From an uncultured Streptococcus sp. (lineage in GTDB: Bacteria; Bacillota; Bacilli; Lactobacillales; Streptococcaceae): a DNA stretch of 40,106 nt. The stretch is taken from NCBI RefSeq assembly GCF_959025735.1, contig NZ_CAUFJQ010000003.1, positions 1-40,106 of the forward strand, in the 5' to 3' direction. This document shows positions 1 through 7,455 of the stretch, one piece after another (within the stretch, counting starts at the first letter, position 1; each line of letters begins with the position of its first letter). The position numbers were made by a program, and so were the translations under genes. The notes under the pieces are model-generated. The model saw only the letters and a list, made by a program, of their open reading frames with translations. It did not search any database and was not told the DNA's origin.

Positions 1-12
1 TATTTTAGCATA
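1..12. other. attL core (left copy of attachment-site repeat)
   Basis: The 12 bases TATTTTAGCATA open the window and recur at 40052-40063, just beyond the integrase gene. A direct repeat at the two ends of an integrase-bearing element is what site-specific integration leaves. Because this copy begins at base 1, the true core may extend further left, outside the window. The CGTATTCA pairs on both arms support the reading. A 12-bp AT-rich match alone would be modest evidence. Confidence 0.6.
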
Positions 13-117
13 TTTCAAAAACTGTTTCCATCATTGCGCTATACGTTTTCAAACGTTGCAAAACCGCGCATATTGTCAAAATATCGTTTTCGTCATTTTT
101 CAATAATTGAAAAAAGT

Positions 118-137
118 CGTATTCAAAATCGTATTCA
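118..137 (+). repeat. Candidate integrase arm-type sites, left arm (tandem CGTATTCA)
   Basis: CGTATTCA occurs at 118-125 and 130-137, a 12-bp period. The same octamer, with the same period and orientation, occurs at 39975-39994 after the integrase stop. Tyrosine integrases with an AP2-like N-terminal domain bind short direct repeats on both arms of attP. In the circular phage these pairs would sit on either side of the core. The binding role is inferred. Confidence 0.6.
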
Positions 138-160
138 TTGCCCGCATAATTGAGAGAACG

Positions 161-178
161 AGCCCAAGGGCTTTTTTT
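161..178 (+). terminator. Possible weak + strand terminator
   Basis: AGCC-CAAG-GGCT is followed by eight T residues on the + strand. The stem is only four to five base pairs, so this is tentative. It would stop transcription entering the prophage from the left flank. No + strand gene precedes it in the window. Confidence 0.3.
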
Positions 179-223
179 ATTGCCGTTACAATAGACAATC
201 TGTAAAATTGCCGTTATAAACAC

Positions 224-250
224 AAAAAAGCCCTCCCGAAAATGGGAGGG
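224..250 (-). terminator. Rho-independent terminator of the late operon
   Basis: On the minus strand CCCTCCC-ATTTTC-GGGAGGG is followed by six T residues: a perfect 7-bp GC-rich stem with a 6-nt loop. It lies 9 bases after the stop codon of the last late gene, exactly where the late transcript should end. Confidence 0.9.
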
Positions 251-258
251 AAAATACA

Positions 259-1128
259 TTATATAGGAACGCTTTCGAGAGCTTCTACTCGTTTTAGCAA
301 GTTTTGAAATACTTCTTTTGACACGTAAGCCGTGCTAGCTTGGTGGCTAGTAAGGAAGTTATCCCCACCGTTGCGTAGCTTTTCGTCGATCAGTGCGTCA
401 AGGCCCAGCTCAAGGTGCTTATTTTTAATGTTGTTAGTCATTTGAGCTTGTAACGTGGTATACGTTGCAAACGTCTGATAAGCCATTTCTGAGGTCATAT
501 ACGCGCTCAAGTCGACCACTGGTGCTGTTGGTGCCGGTTTGTTTTCCAGAGCCTCAACGCGCTTTTCTAGTGGTCCTAAATCGAGCGTTTGAACTGTTGG
601 AGCTGGTTTACTTTCTAGTGCTTGGACACGTTGCTCTAGTGGCCCCAGATCAACCGTTGTAGCCTGTGGGCGCGCTTCGAGTGCTTCGATCCGTGCGACT
701 AGTGGCCCGTCATTATACGCTTGTACAGTGTGGCCAGCGAGATAGTTTGCGATCTCATCGCGCAAGCTGACTTTACCAAGATCAACCATCTCCGCTGACT
801 GGTATTCCTCCGCTGACTGGACCACGTCAACTCGGACGCTCTGATCGCTAGGGAATACGTAGCCTCCACAATCAACCTCAACAAGATAGCTCTCAACCGG
901 TAAGACTTTGGGAATCTTAAACGATACTTTTGAACCTTGGACAGTCGCCGAAAAAGTCGCTTTGCCTTTCTTGCTCACAAAGTGGATTGTAGCTTCTTGT
1001 CCGTCAAGGTCAATCGGTACCCAGTTTTCGTCATATAATGCAAAACCAAAAAGGGAGGCTGAGTCGCCCTGCTTGACGACTCGACCGCCCTCAAACTGCT
1101 TTAAATTGGTACAGTTCGAGCGATTCAT
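259..1128 (-). CDS. BppU-like baseplate/upper tail protein with coiled-coil repeats
   Basis: This 289-aa protein is the last gene of the late operon. The N-terminal ~110 residues look like the beta-rich N-terminal domain of lactococcal and streptococcal BppU proteins, with an early GDSASLFGFALYD stretch. The middle holds two or three ~30-residue repeats of the form DLGPLEKRVEALENKPAPT, suggesting short trimeric coiled coils joined by Pro/Ala linkers, and EALE heptads recur at the C-terminus. Such proteins attach receptor-binding parts to the tail tip. Its place after the endolysin, away from the other tail genes, is typical of an exchangeable host-range gene. The start has a good site (AGGGGTGATTGA before ATG). 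The family call is from memory. Confidence 0.65.
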   Translation of the reverse strand: MNRSNCTNLKQFEGGRVVKQGDSASLFGFALYDENWVPIDLDGQEATIHFVSKKGKATFSATVQGSKVSFKIPKVLPVESYLVEVDCGGYVFPSDQSVRVDVVQSAEEYQSAEMVDLGKVSLRDEIANYLAGHTVQAYNDGPLVARIEALEARPQATTVDLGPLEQRVQALESKPAPTVQTLDLGPLEKRVEALENKPAPTAPVVDLSAYMTSEMAYQTFATYTTLQAQMTNNIKNKHLELGLDALIDEKLRNGGDNFLTSHQASTAYVSKEVFQNLLKRVEALESVPI

Positions 1129-1143
1129 TCAATCACCCCTTTT

Positions 1144-1863
1144 CTACATATCTGTACAGTCGTCCAGATACTTATCCTCTACCCATTGCGAGCTTGCAGG
1201 ATGGTTGATTCTTGCCCATCCGTTCAGCTTCTCGTATACTCTGACACGGGTGCCTGCAGCAATGAATTCTTTATCCTGACTATCAATGCGAGGGCCTGCC
1301 TCTACATAGTAATCAGTAGTGAGTGTGCCTTCGTAGTAAGGCTTATCAGATACTTCAAGACGAGCATTTACATCCAGCTCTTTATCAAATGCACTTTGAG
1401 CAGGAGCTGGCGCAGGGGTTCCGCTCTCACGAAATACAATTTCACGAGGACGACCATTTAGATCCCAGATGTAGTTGTAGTCATTTTCAGTCACACCGTC
1501 CATGCCATAGTTACAGTGGATAGCGGTACTGTCGCTGGTCATGATTAATACATGTCCAAATGCTCCGAGGGAGCTAGAGCCGTCACGAGGTGCCCAGATA
1601 ACCACATCACCACGTTGTGCATCAAACGAGCCGTCTACTGCGTCAAAGACTTTAGCATAGCCAATAGCTGGCAATGCTTGTTGCAACGTCTCTGTGTTGT
1701 TGTTTAAACTGATTTCGAGCGCATAAGACACTGCAGACGAGCAGTCGAACTCAATGCGCCCGTCGCCGTCGTCATCGTTTCCATAGCGGTCACCCATATC
1801 ATAATGTACAGGGATCGCTTGCAAGTGACGCATACGTGCGATACTTGATTCAATTTTACTCAT
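1144..1863 (-). CDS. Endolysin: peptidoglycan amidohydrolase (Amidase_5/NlpC-P60 type) with C-terminal SH3-like domain
   Basis: This enzyme cuts host peptidoglycan at lysis after the holin opens the membrane. The start at 1863 (MSKIESS...) is chosen because AAGGGAGG lies just upstream; longer readings overlap the holin gene. In the 239-aa product, residues 1-160 carry the thiol-peptidase fold, with likely nucleophile Cys41 in RIEFDCSSAVSYAL and His104 in GAFGHVLIM. This matches the Amidase_5 family (as in Pal-type lysins). A Pro/Ala linker (PAPAPA) follows, then an SH3-type wall-binding domain (about 165-239, with YYVEAGPRI and WARINHP). There is no choline-binding repeat, unlike pneumococcal phage lysins. 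Confidence 0.88.
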   Translation of the reverse strand: MSKIESSIARMRHLQAIPVHYDMGDRYGNDDDGDGRIEFDCSSAVSYALEISLNNNTETLQQALPAIGYAKVFDAVDGSFDAQRGDVVIWAPRDGSSSLGAFGHVLIMTSDSTAIHCNYGMDGVTENDYNYIWDLNGRPREIVFRESGTPAPAPAQSAFDKELDVNARLEVSDKPYYEGTLTTDYYVEAGPRIDSQDKEFIAAGTRVRVYEKLNGWARINHPASSQWVEDKYLDDCTDM

Positions 1864-1876
1864 AGACAGACCTCCC

Positions 1877-2206
1877 TTATTTATTCCACTCTTCATTCGC
1901 TTTTTTAACTGCTGCTTCAATAAAGGTATTGAGTTCTTGATTTGTCAAATGGATATTTTGCGACTCAAGGCCCTCGATCAAGCTCGTTTTAGCGTGCTCG
2001 AGTTTGTCTTTGCCGTGGATATCCAACTTATCCGCGACCTGCTCTGTAGCGTTGACCGCGTTCTTTGCCAAGATCTCAACGATCTCGATTGCTTTCTTAC
2101 CACCGCGCATTAGTAAGTATTTCTTGATTGCTTGTACCACGATACCAGTTAATACAACTAAAATACTCATTGCTGACGTTGTGATAATGTTTGTAATTTG
2201 ATCCAT
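1877..2206 (-). CDS. Phage holin, LL-H/phi-type family
   Basis: This 109-aa protein has one strong N-terminal transmembrane segment (about residues 9-30, SAMSILVVLTGIVVQAIKKY). A charged amphipathic region follows (LAKNAVNATEQVADKLDIHGKDKLEHAK). This is the layout of the Lactobacillus LL-H-type holin family. It sits directly upstream of the endolysin, as expected for a lysis cassette, with GAGG before its ATG. It should form membrane lesions that release or activate the endolysin. Confidence 0.85.
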   Translation of the reverse strand: MDQITNIITTSAMSILVVLTGIVVQAIKKYLLMRGGKKAIEIVEILAKNAVNATEQVADKLDIHGKDKLEHAKTSLIEGLESQNIHLTNQELNTFIEAAVKKANEEWNK

Positions 2207-2207
2207 T

Positions 2208-2609
2208 TTATTTATCCTCTTTTATTTCTAATTCCAAAAAGCGCTCGAATAACACTTTAATAGCTCCGTTACCGCCTAGCTCGACGTAACTTTCATATAA
2301 TTTCGACAGCTCCTCGAGTTCGTGCTGATTTGTATGTCCGCGCTTGAGCGCGTTCTTCAAATTCTCCTGCAATCGAAAACGTTGAAGTCGTTGTAAGCCT
2401 TTCCCGATAATCATTAAATTCCGTTGGTTATCTTTTCCGATTTCTTCCACGCTTGATACTGACTTCTCGAGGGTATCGATTTTATTCGATAAACCCTCAA
2501 GACGCTTGTCAGCTTCCTTTGAAGTTTTAGTACTTTTGAATGAAAAGTAACTTGGAATGATAACAACTAATACGGGAGTTAATTTGTCAACTAGTGCCAA
2601 TAGGTCCAA
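2208..2609 (-). CDS. Small membrane-associated lysis-module protein (unknown family)
   Basis: The protein is about 133 aa, with a short hydrophobic N-terminus (LALVDKLTPVLVVIIPSYFSF) and then a charged helical region (EADKRLEGLSNKIDTLEKSVSSVEE). It resembles second-holin or haemolysin-XhlA-like small proteins of the lysis cassette, but I cannot name the family. No ATG is available. A TTG at 2609 has AGGGGG eight bases upstream and is preferred; a GTG at 2618 gives three more residues but overlaps that site. It ends one base before the holin gene. Confidence 0.6.
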   Translation of the reverse strand: MDLLALVDKLTPVLVVIIPSYFSFKSTKTSKEADKRLEGLSNKIDTLEKSVSSVEEIGKDNQRNLMIIGKGLQRLQRFRLQENLKNALKRGHTNQHELEELSKLYESYVELGGNGAIKVLFERFLELEIKEDK

Positions 2610-2637
2610 TTTTACCACCCCCTATTATGCTACTAGC

Positions 2638-3261
2638 TTACTGTACCGGTTGAGTTTCAAGCTCTCCCGCTGGTTGAGGTGCGTTCGCTTTTGGTTCAGT
2701 CCATTTCCAAACTGCCAGCTTCCCATTTTGTGAGAGCGATCCCTCAAGGTCTGCCACTGTTTCGTTGTTGTAAGTAAATTCTTGATTTACTTGGACCAGT
2801 ACACGTTGACCCTCACCATATTTCGGAGTGTGGCTTGGATCGTTAACAGTAAAGATTTCATAAGGTTTGTATGTTTTGCCAGCTTGTCCAGCTTCGACCA
2901 ATTCCAATCCACGCGCATAAAGAGTTGGATCGAGTGGACTTTCTGTGTTAGTGACGGCTGCAAGTACCGCCCAATCTGCCACCGCTTTAGTTTCAGCGAT
3001 TTTAGTATCCTTTTCAGCTAGATCACTATTAAACTGCTCTTTCTGTTTAATCAATTCCACGTTAAGAGCTTTCACCCCTTCGGCTGGATTGAGTTCTGTA
3101 GTCACAAGCCCGATGACCGCTTGGATCAAACTTTCATCGCTTTCGGTTGTGCGGTCACCCTCTAATACACGGTCGTATGCCGTGTAAGGGTCTTGGCAGC
3201 GGATTGCTACGAATGTTTTACCTTTTTCTTGCAAAAATTTGTTAACTACTTTAAATTCCAT
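2638..3261 (-). CDS. DUF1366-family streptococcal phage protein
   Basis: The 207-aa protein begins MEFKVVNKFLQEKGK and contains KTFVAIRCQDPYTAYDRVLEGDR, which I recognise as typical of DUF1366 proteins between the tail-tip gene and the lysis genes in streptococcal phages. A central helical region (LNVELIKQKEQFNSDLAEKDTKI) is followed by a SPLDPTLYARGLELVEAGQAGKTYKPYEIF segment, where the repeated Tyr-Glu pattern suggests a small beta domain. The C-terminus is Pro/Gln rich. Function is not known; the position suggests a tail or baseplate accessory protein. Confidence 0.7.
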   Translation of the reverse strand: MEFKVVNKFLQEKGKTFVAIRCQDPYTAYDRVLEGDRTTESDESLIQAVIGLVTTELNPAEGVKALNVELIKQKEQFNSDLAEKDTKIAETKAVADWAVLAAVTNTESPLDPTLYARGLELVEAGQAGKTYKPYEIFTVNDPSHTPKYGEGQRVLVQVNQEFTYNNETVADLEGSLSQNGKLAVWKWTEPKANAPQPAGELETQPVQ

Positions 3262-3264
3262 ATA

Positions 3265-3459
3265 CTATTTACCTTCTTCTAATTTTTGAAAGGCCTCATC
3301 AAAGAGGTCCTTGAGTGCTGAGTCACTAGCTAAAACATCGTTAAATTTAGTTAGCAATTCATTTGTTTGTTCGTAGTACGCCTTATAATTAGCGCACTCA
3401 ATAATTTTATTCGCAAGTTGGACTGCGACATCGTTGATAATTTTGTCTGTTGTGTTCAT
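3265..3459 (-). CDS. Small hypothetical late protein
   Basis: This 64-aa acidic, helical protein begins MNTTDKIINDVAVQLANKI. GAGGTAATGA precedes its ATG, giving good translation signals. It lies between the tail-tip gene and the DUF1366 gene, with a 3-base gap to the latter. Short helical proteins at this position are common in streptococcal phages. No domain is recognised. Confidence 0.6.
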   Translation of the reverse strand: MNTTDKIINDVAVQLANKIIECANYKAYYEQTNELLTKFNDVLASDSALKDLFDEAFQKLEEGK

Positions 3460-3469
3460 TCATTACCTC

Positions 3470-6400
3470 TTATTTAAAGCCATACTTATCAAGTACCCCT
3501 TGAACGTGACCACCAGCAGCTCCACTAATCTGTCCATAACGTTTCATGATACCAAAGCAAGTGAGAAGATCCCATAGATACTGACCTATATCTCGTCCAC
3601 CGCTTATATAGAAATGTTTTGAATAAATCCCCTCAAGGAAGAAGTCTCCACGTCCAATATAGTGTTTAACGTTATTTTGGTTCATCGGGATGATGTAAGT
3701 ATTCCCGTCATTAGTATTTCCGTGAAAGTTCCATGGGCTACGATAGCGCCCATTATTATAGATCAGTACACGGTCACCCACGAATTCTGTAAGGCTTTCT
3801 TCCGTGCCGTTTCCTTTACCAGACCAAAGCCGAATACCTGCGAACGTTTCATTGTCATGCCGTTCTACCTCTTTAGGGTCTTTGTTGTGATTCGTGCCTA
3901 AAACCATGAGTGCAGCATTGCTATCTCTGAATCGTTCTGCGATAAATCCACTCTTTGTTAATTTAATAAATTGCGAGGAATTGGTATCGTCAATCCGTCT
4001 GATTGTGGCTTCGTTGTTTAAAACGTTATATTGACTATTTTGTAAGTCAATATACATCTTGCCATTTAGACCTTCGATCCGACCACCTCGAACGGTCATA
4101 CCAGTTAACGTACCAGCAAGCACGTTACCAGCATTGACATTGATAACGTTGACCTGACTGGCATCGATTGTACCGCCCGTGATTTTATCAGCGTTTAGGT
4201 TGGCAATCATACCATCTTTAATGACTGCATTATCAATCTTGGTCTGACCTGTGATATGCGTTAATCGTCCGTCTATTCGGTTCGTGCCGTCCGCCAGTAC
4301 GTTGATTGAGTTGAGTACATCACCGTTGCTGTTGAGGTTTTTAACTGCCCACGATCCAGCGAGCTGTGTCACTTGCGTCCGTACTGCTTTTGTTTCCTTG
4401 AACGCGTCGTCAAACTGACTTGGCTTGTAAGGCCCAGTGCGCGAACCACGGACGAGCATAATTTCTTTAATTTCTACCCAGCCGTTTTTGGTAACATACA
4501 CATAAAATGGTAAGTTTCTGTGATTGCCGAACTCAAAATCTGAGGACATATAAAACGTCCCTTGAAATTCTTTCCACTCGTCAGAAACGGGAGTATTTGA
4601 ACGTGCAGCCGTGGCTACGAACGCTGCACGGTTGAGAACGTGGTTTTTAATAATGACGTTAAAGTCATTATCAATCGCACCACGAACGCGGTATTTAAAG
4701 CCGACAGAATATGTTTCACCCCGATAAATCTTGCGAACGTAAATCGGAAGTGTGAACCCGGACCAGTTATAAGACGTTGCGCCCTGTGCTTTGATCGTGA
4801 AGATTCCATCGCTGACAGAAACATTCACACCGGGCCGATTTTCGTTTACTAAAACGTGCTGATCCATCGTCTCTGAGTTAACAATCAAATTATTGTCACT
4901 AGTGACGTACTTCCCGACTTCCGTCTGAAAGATATCACTGGACATAACCAAGCGGGACAGCTTGTCTGGTGCGCCTGTTTCGGACGTTCCAAGGATACGC
5001 TCATAGAGTTTGTTACTTTCCGTCAGCTTGTTAAATTCTACGGTTTGCGTTTCAATTTTTTTAGAGAGATTAAGAAGATCGCGTCCTTGGTCGTTTTGGA
5101 CTCTATCCAAAGCGTCAAACTGACCTATGGTCGCAAAATTCTTTGCTACCTTGGAATACACCTTGCTATAGATCGTATCACCATTGTCCGCATTATTAAA
5201 CGTTTCCGTGACCTTACGTGATAAATCTGGACTATTTAAAATCAGCGTTTTAATTTGATCCGATAACGTAGCTGTGTCTGGAATCGTTCCAGCTTTAATA
5301 AGAGCTTCTTGAGCTTTTGCGTTTGCCTTTTCGATTTCGATAGCAGTTGACTGCTTGGCTTGTTCAAGCTGTTTATCAACCTCTTTCTTAATCTTATCGA
5401 CATCTTCCGTATCAATACGCTTCTCCCATTGCGAACCGTTCCAGACATACATTCGGTCATATAGACCGTTCTTTTCAAACCAGATATCGCCGATTTTATG
5501 TTCTTTGTCATCTGGTCTGTTGTACCAAACCTTGTTACCTTGAGCGTTTAGTAAATAATCTGGCAAGCTATTCTCAAAGTCCTGCTGGGCTTTAGCAATA
5601 TCATCGACCCGTCCAGCGAGTCCGCTCTGCATGGTCGCTCTTACGTTCGTTCCGATATCACCAAACTCCACGCTCTCATTTCGTTCGTTTACAAAATCGT
5701 AAGTGATCGTGGTTATTTTCAAAGTTTCATCGGTCAGCCCGATCTGTGGATAATAGACGGGTACAATATCGCATAATTCGACTTCTTCGATCCAGCCTCG
5801 ATCCGCATAGTCAAGTGTGCGTGCTAGATCAGCATACTCGATTTTGATGTTGATCTTAGGCTTACCAATTTCATTGCGCTCCATATAATCATTAGCGATT
5901 TTACGCAATTTATCGGGTGTTGGGATATCCTTACTCTTGCTATCAGATTTAAATTCGCTTGAGAAATCTACGACTTTAATTCTGCGATGTGCGTAGAGAG
6001 CCTTATACTTGCTATCTACATAATTCTCTGGGAGCGTGACTGTTACGGGGTCGGGCTGACTATCACTAGTGTCCCCCTCTGGTTTATCGGGAGTGTAAGT
6101 CGCAAAAGGCAGTACACTAGTGTATGCACTCTCGATTGTTTCATCAAGTTCAGCAGATAAGATGTTACGACCATATTCCAGCACGGTTGGAGCGGTACGA
6201 CCTAACTGCTTATGCAGTCTGACTGTCATGTTGTCAAACTCATACTCTCCGCCATAGATGTCCAAAATAGAGCCTTCTACACCACCAAGGGCTTGTCTTG
6301 CATTCTCCATTTTGGAGATGTCAAACACACCCTTACCAGTCGTCTGGATATCAGACCAAACATCAAAACGTAGATCACCAATCGTTGCATTGTGCCAGAT

Positions 6401-6745
6401 TGCGAGAGCAGTAAAGGCAGAACCACTAAAGACCCTGCCATTAACTAGCCCCATGTATTCTAACTTATGACTGATATGCTGACCGTAGATTTTAACAATG
6501 TTACTGCTATCTTTTACGATTCGCGAGATCTCAAAGGTTTGGTTTTTAGTTCGCAATCCAGCGTCAGCCTTGAGCTTCATTTCTTTCTCAAGGGTTGCAA
6601 CCATTGGATCGTTCGCGGGAATTTCTGAATATAGCGTATAATTTCCGTTGCGTTCACGGGTTACAGTCCCCTTGGTAACGTTAAGTTCACCCAGACCGTA
6701 AGTGTCAAAAGCCGTCTCATTTTTATTAAACAAAATAGGTCTCAT
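3470..6745 (-). CDS. Tail-associated lysin/tail-tip protein (Tal; prophage endopeptidase tail family) with receptor-binding-like C-terminus
   Basis: The product is 1091 aa and overlaps the Dit gene by ATGA. Residues 1-380 fit the Prophage_tail domain that forms the hub under Dit (MRPILFNKNETAF; SAELDETIESAYTSVLPFA; VELCDIVPVYYPQIGLTDE). About residue 400-445 is a phage-tail W-rich repeat (HKIGDIWFEKNGLYDRMYVW). A coiled-coil stretch follows (VDKQLEQAKQSTAIEIEKAN). Around 620-780 is a jelly-roll, carbohydrate-binding-like segment (NWSGFTLPIYVRKIYRGETY). Then come repeated strand motifs (NADKITGGTIDASQVNVINV, NVLAGTLTGMTVRGGRIEG) typical of tail-fibre shafts. No clear peptidase catalytic residues are seen. 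It is likely the host-recognition protein. Confidence 0.85.
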   Translation of the reverse strand: MRPILFNKNETAFDTYGLGELNVTKGTVTRERNGNYTLYSEIPANDPMVATLEKEMKLKADAGLRTKNQTFEISRIVKDSSNIVKIYGQHISHKLEYMGLVNGRVFSGSAFTALAIWHNATIGDLRFDVWSDIQTTGKGVFDISKMENARQALGGVEGSILDIYGGEYEFDNMTVRLHKQLGRTAPTVLEYGRNILSAELDETIESAYTSVLPFATYTPDKPEGDTSDSQPDPVTVTLPENYVDSKYKALYAHRRIKVVDFSSEFKSDSKSKDIPTPDKLRKIANDYMERNEIGKPKINIKIEYADLARTLDYADRGWIEEVELCDIVPVYYPQIGLTDETLKITTITYDFVNERNESVEFGDIGTNVRATMQSGLAGRVDDIAKAQQDFENSLPDYLLNAQGNKVWYNRPDDKEHKIGDIWFEKNGLYDRMYVWNGSQWEKRIDTEDVDKIKKEVDKQLEQAKQSTAIEIEKANAKAQEALIKAGTIPDTATLSDQIKTLILNSPDLSRKVTETFNNADNGDTIYSKVYSKVAKNFATIGQFDALDRVQNDQGRDLLNLSKKIETQTVEFNKLTESNKLYERILGTSETGAPDKLSRLVMSSDIFQTEVGKYVTSDNNLIVNSETMDQHVLVNENRPGVNVSVSDGIFTIKAQGATSYNWSGFTLPIYVRKIYRGETYSVGFKYRVRGAIDNDFNVIIKNHVLNRAAFVATAARSNTPVSDEWKEFQGTFYMSSDFEFGNHRNLPFYVYVTKNGWVEIKEIMLVRGSRTGPYKPSQFDDAFKETKAVRTQVTQLAGSWAVKNLNSNGDVLNSINVLADGTNRIDGRLTHITGQTKIDNAVIKDGMIANLNADKITGGTIDASQVNVINVNAGNVLAGTLTGMTVRGGRIEGLNGKMYIDLQNSQYNVLNNEATIRRIDDTNSSQFIKLTKSGFIAERFRDSNAALMVLGTNHNKDPKEVERHDNETFAGIRLWSGKGNGTEESLTEFVGDRVLIYNNGRYRSPWNFHGNTNDGNTYIIPMNQNNVKHYIGRGDFFLEGIYSKHFYISGGRDIGQYLWDLLTCFGIMKRYGQISGAAGGHVQGVLDKYGFK

Positions 6746-7455
6746 AATTTGACTCCCCAGTTTGGAATAATAAACACCTCAAAATTCCCGTCCCAACTAA
6801 TCAAGTTACGGCCGTAGTCAAAGTAAGGCATCTGAAATTGAGGAGATCGCACCACTTTATCCCACGCTGGCAGATTGTCCTTAAATACTTGGTTTGCTTG
6901 CATATCTAGTGTGATCTTGCCTTGCACACCTTTTAACTTAGTCTTGCGACCGTTAATGGTAAGTGTACAGTCACCCGATCCAACCAGTGTGATGATTGGT
7001 TTTGCGTTAACATTGCCCAGGCCATTGATTGCAACTCCGTTTGTCAGCTTTTGAGTAGTGCGCCCCTGTTTATAAAACTTGACTGGATAGGTCAAGAAGT
7101 TTAACTTTACTTTACCAAACTGCTTCATAAGGCTCGATACCTCAAAAGTTTCGATAAAAGCTGACCGGTAGATAAAATCTGGGTCCCAGGATAGAGTCAA
7201 ATCTTTATAACCGTCTACGTTTAGCCAGTTGCTTATATCACTCTCGGCATCTGTGAGCTTACGATTAGAAAGGACGGTACAAGGCAATTCCAGCGTTACC
7301 GATTTAAGACGGTTTTTTGAGATCAATAGATCACCATCGCGACCAGGGACCGCTACTGTTTCTACGTCACTACCAGTCGAACTGATAATATAGTCGCTGG
7401 TCACTCGTAGACCGTGAGTGGTGCTACTAACACCATTAAAAGTAAAACTTCCCAT
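6742..7455 (-). CDS. Distal tail protein (Dit, Sipho_tail family)
   Basis: The 237-aa protein begins MGSFTFNGVSSTTHGLRVT, a typical opening for phage tail component proteins of the Dit family. It contains the conserved VETVAVPGRDGDLLISKNRL segment. Dit hexamers form the ring between the tail tube and the Tal hub. Its start overlaps the tape-measure stop (TAATG) and its end overlaps the Tal start (ATGA), consistent with coupled translation in the order tape measure-Dit-Tal. Confidence 0.9.
   Translation of the reverse strand: MGSFTFNGVSSTTHGLRVTSDYIISSTGSDVETVAVPGRDGDLLISKNRLKSVTLELPCTVLSNRKLTDAESDISNWLNVDGYKDLTLSWDPDFIYRSAFIETFEVSSLMKQFGKVKLNFLTYPVKFYKQGRTTQKLTNGVAINGLGNVNAKPIITLVGSGDCTLTINGRKTKLKGVQGKITLDMQANQVFKDNLPAWDKVVRSPQFQMPYFDYGRNLISWDGNFEVFIIPNWGVKL

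Noticed and set aside
5..259. 84-codon minus-strand open frame beyond the last late gene
   Set aside because: It contains the strong late terminator near its start and the integrase arm repeats in its middle, and has no ribosome site; it reads through control DNA.
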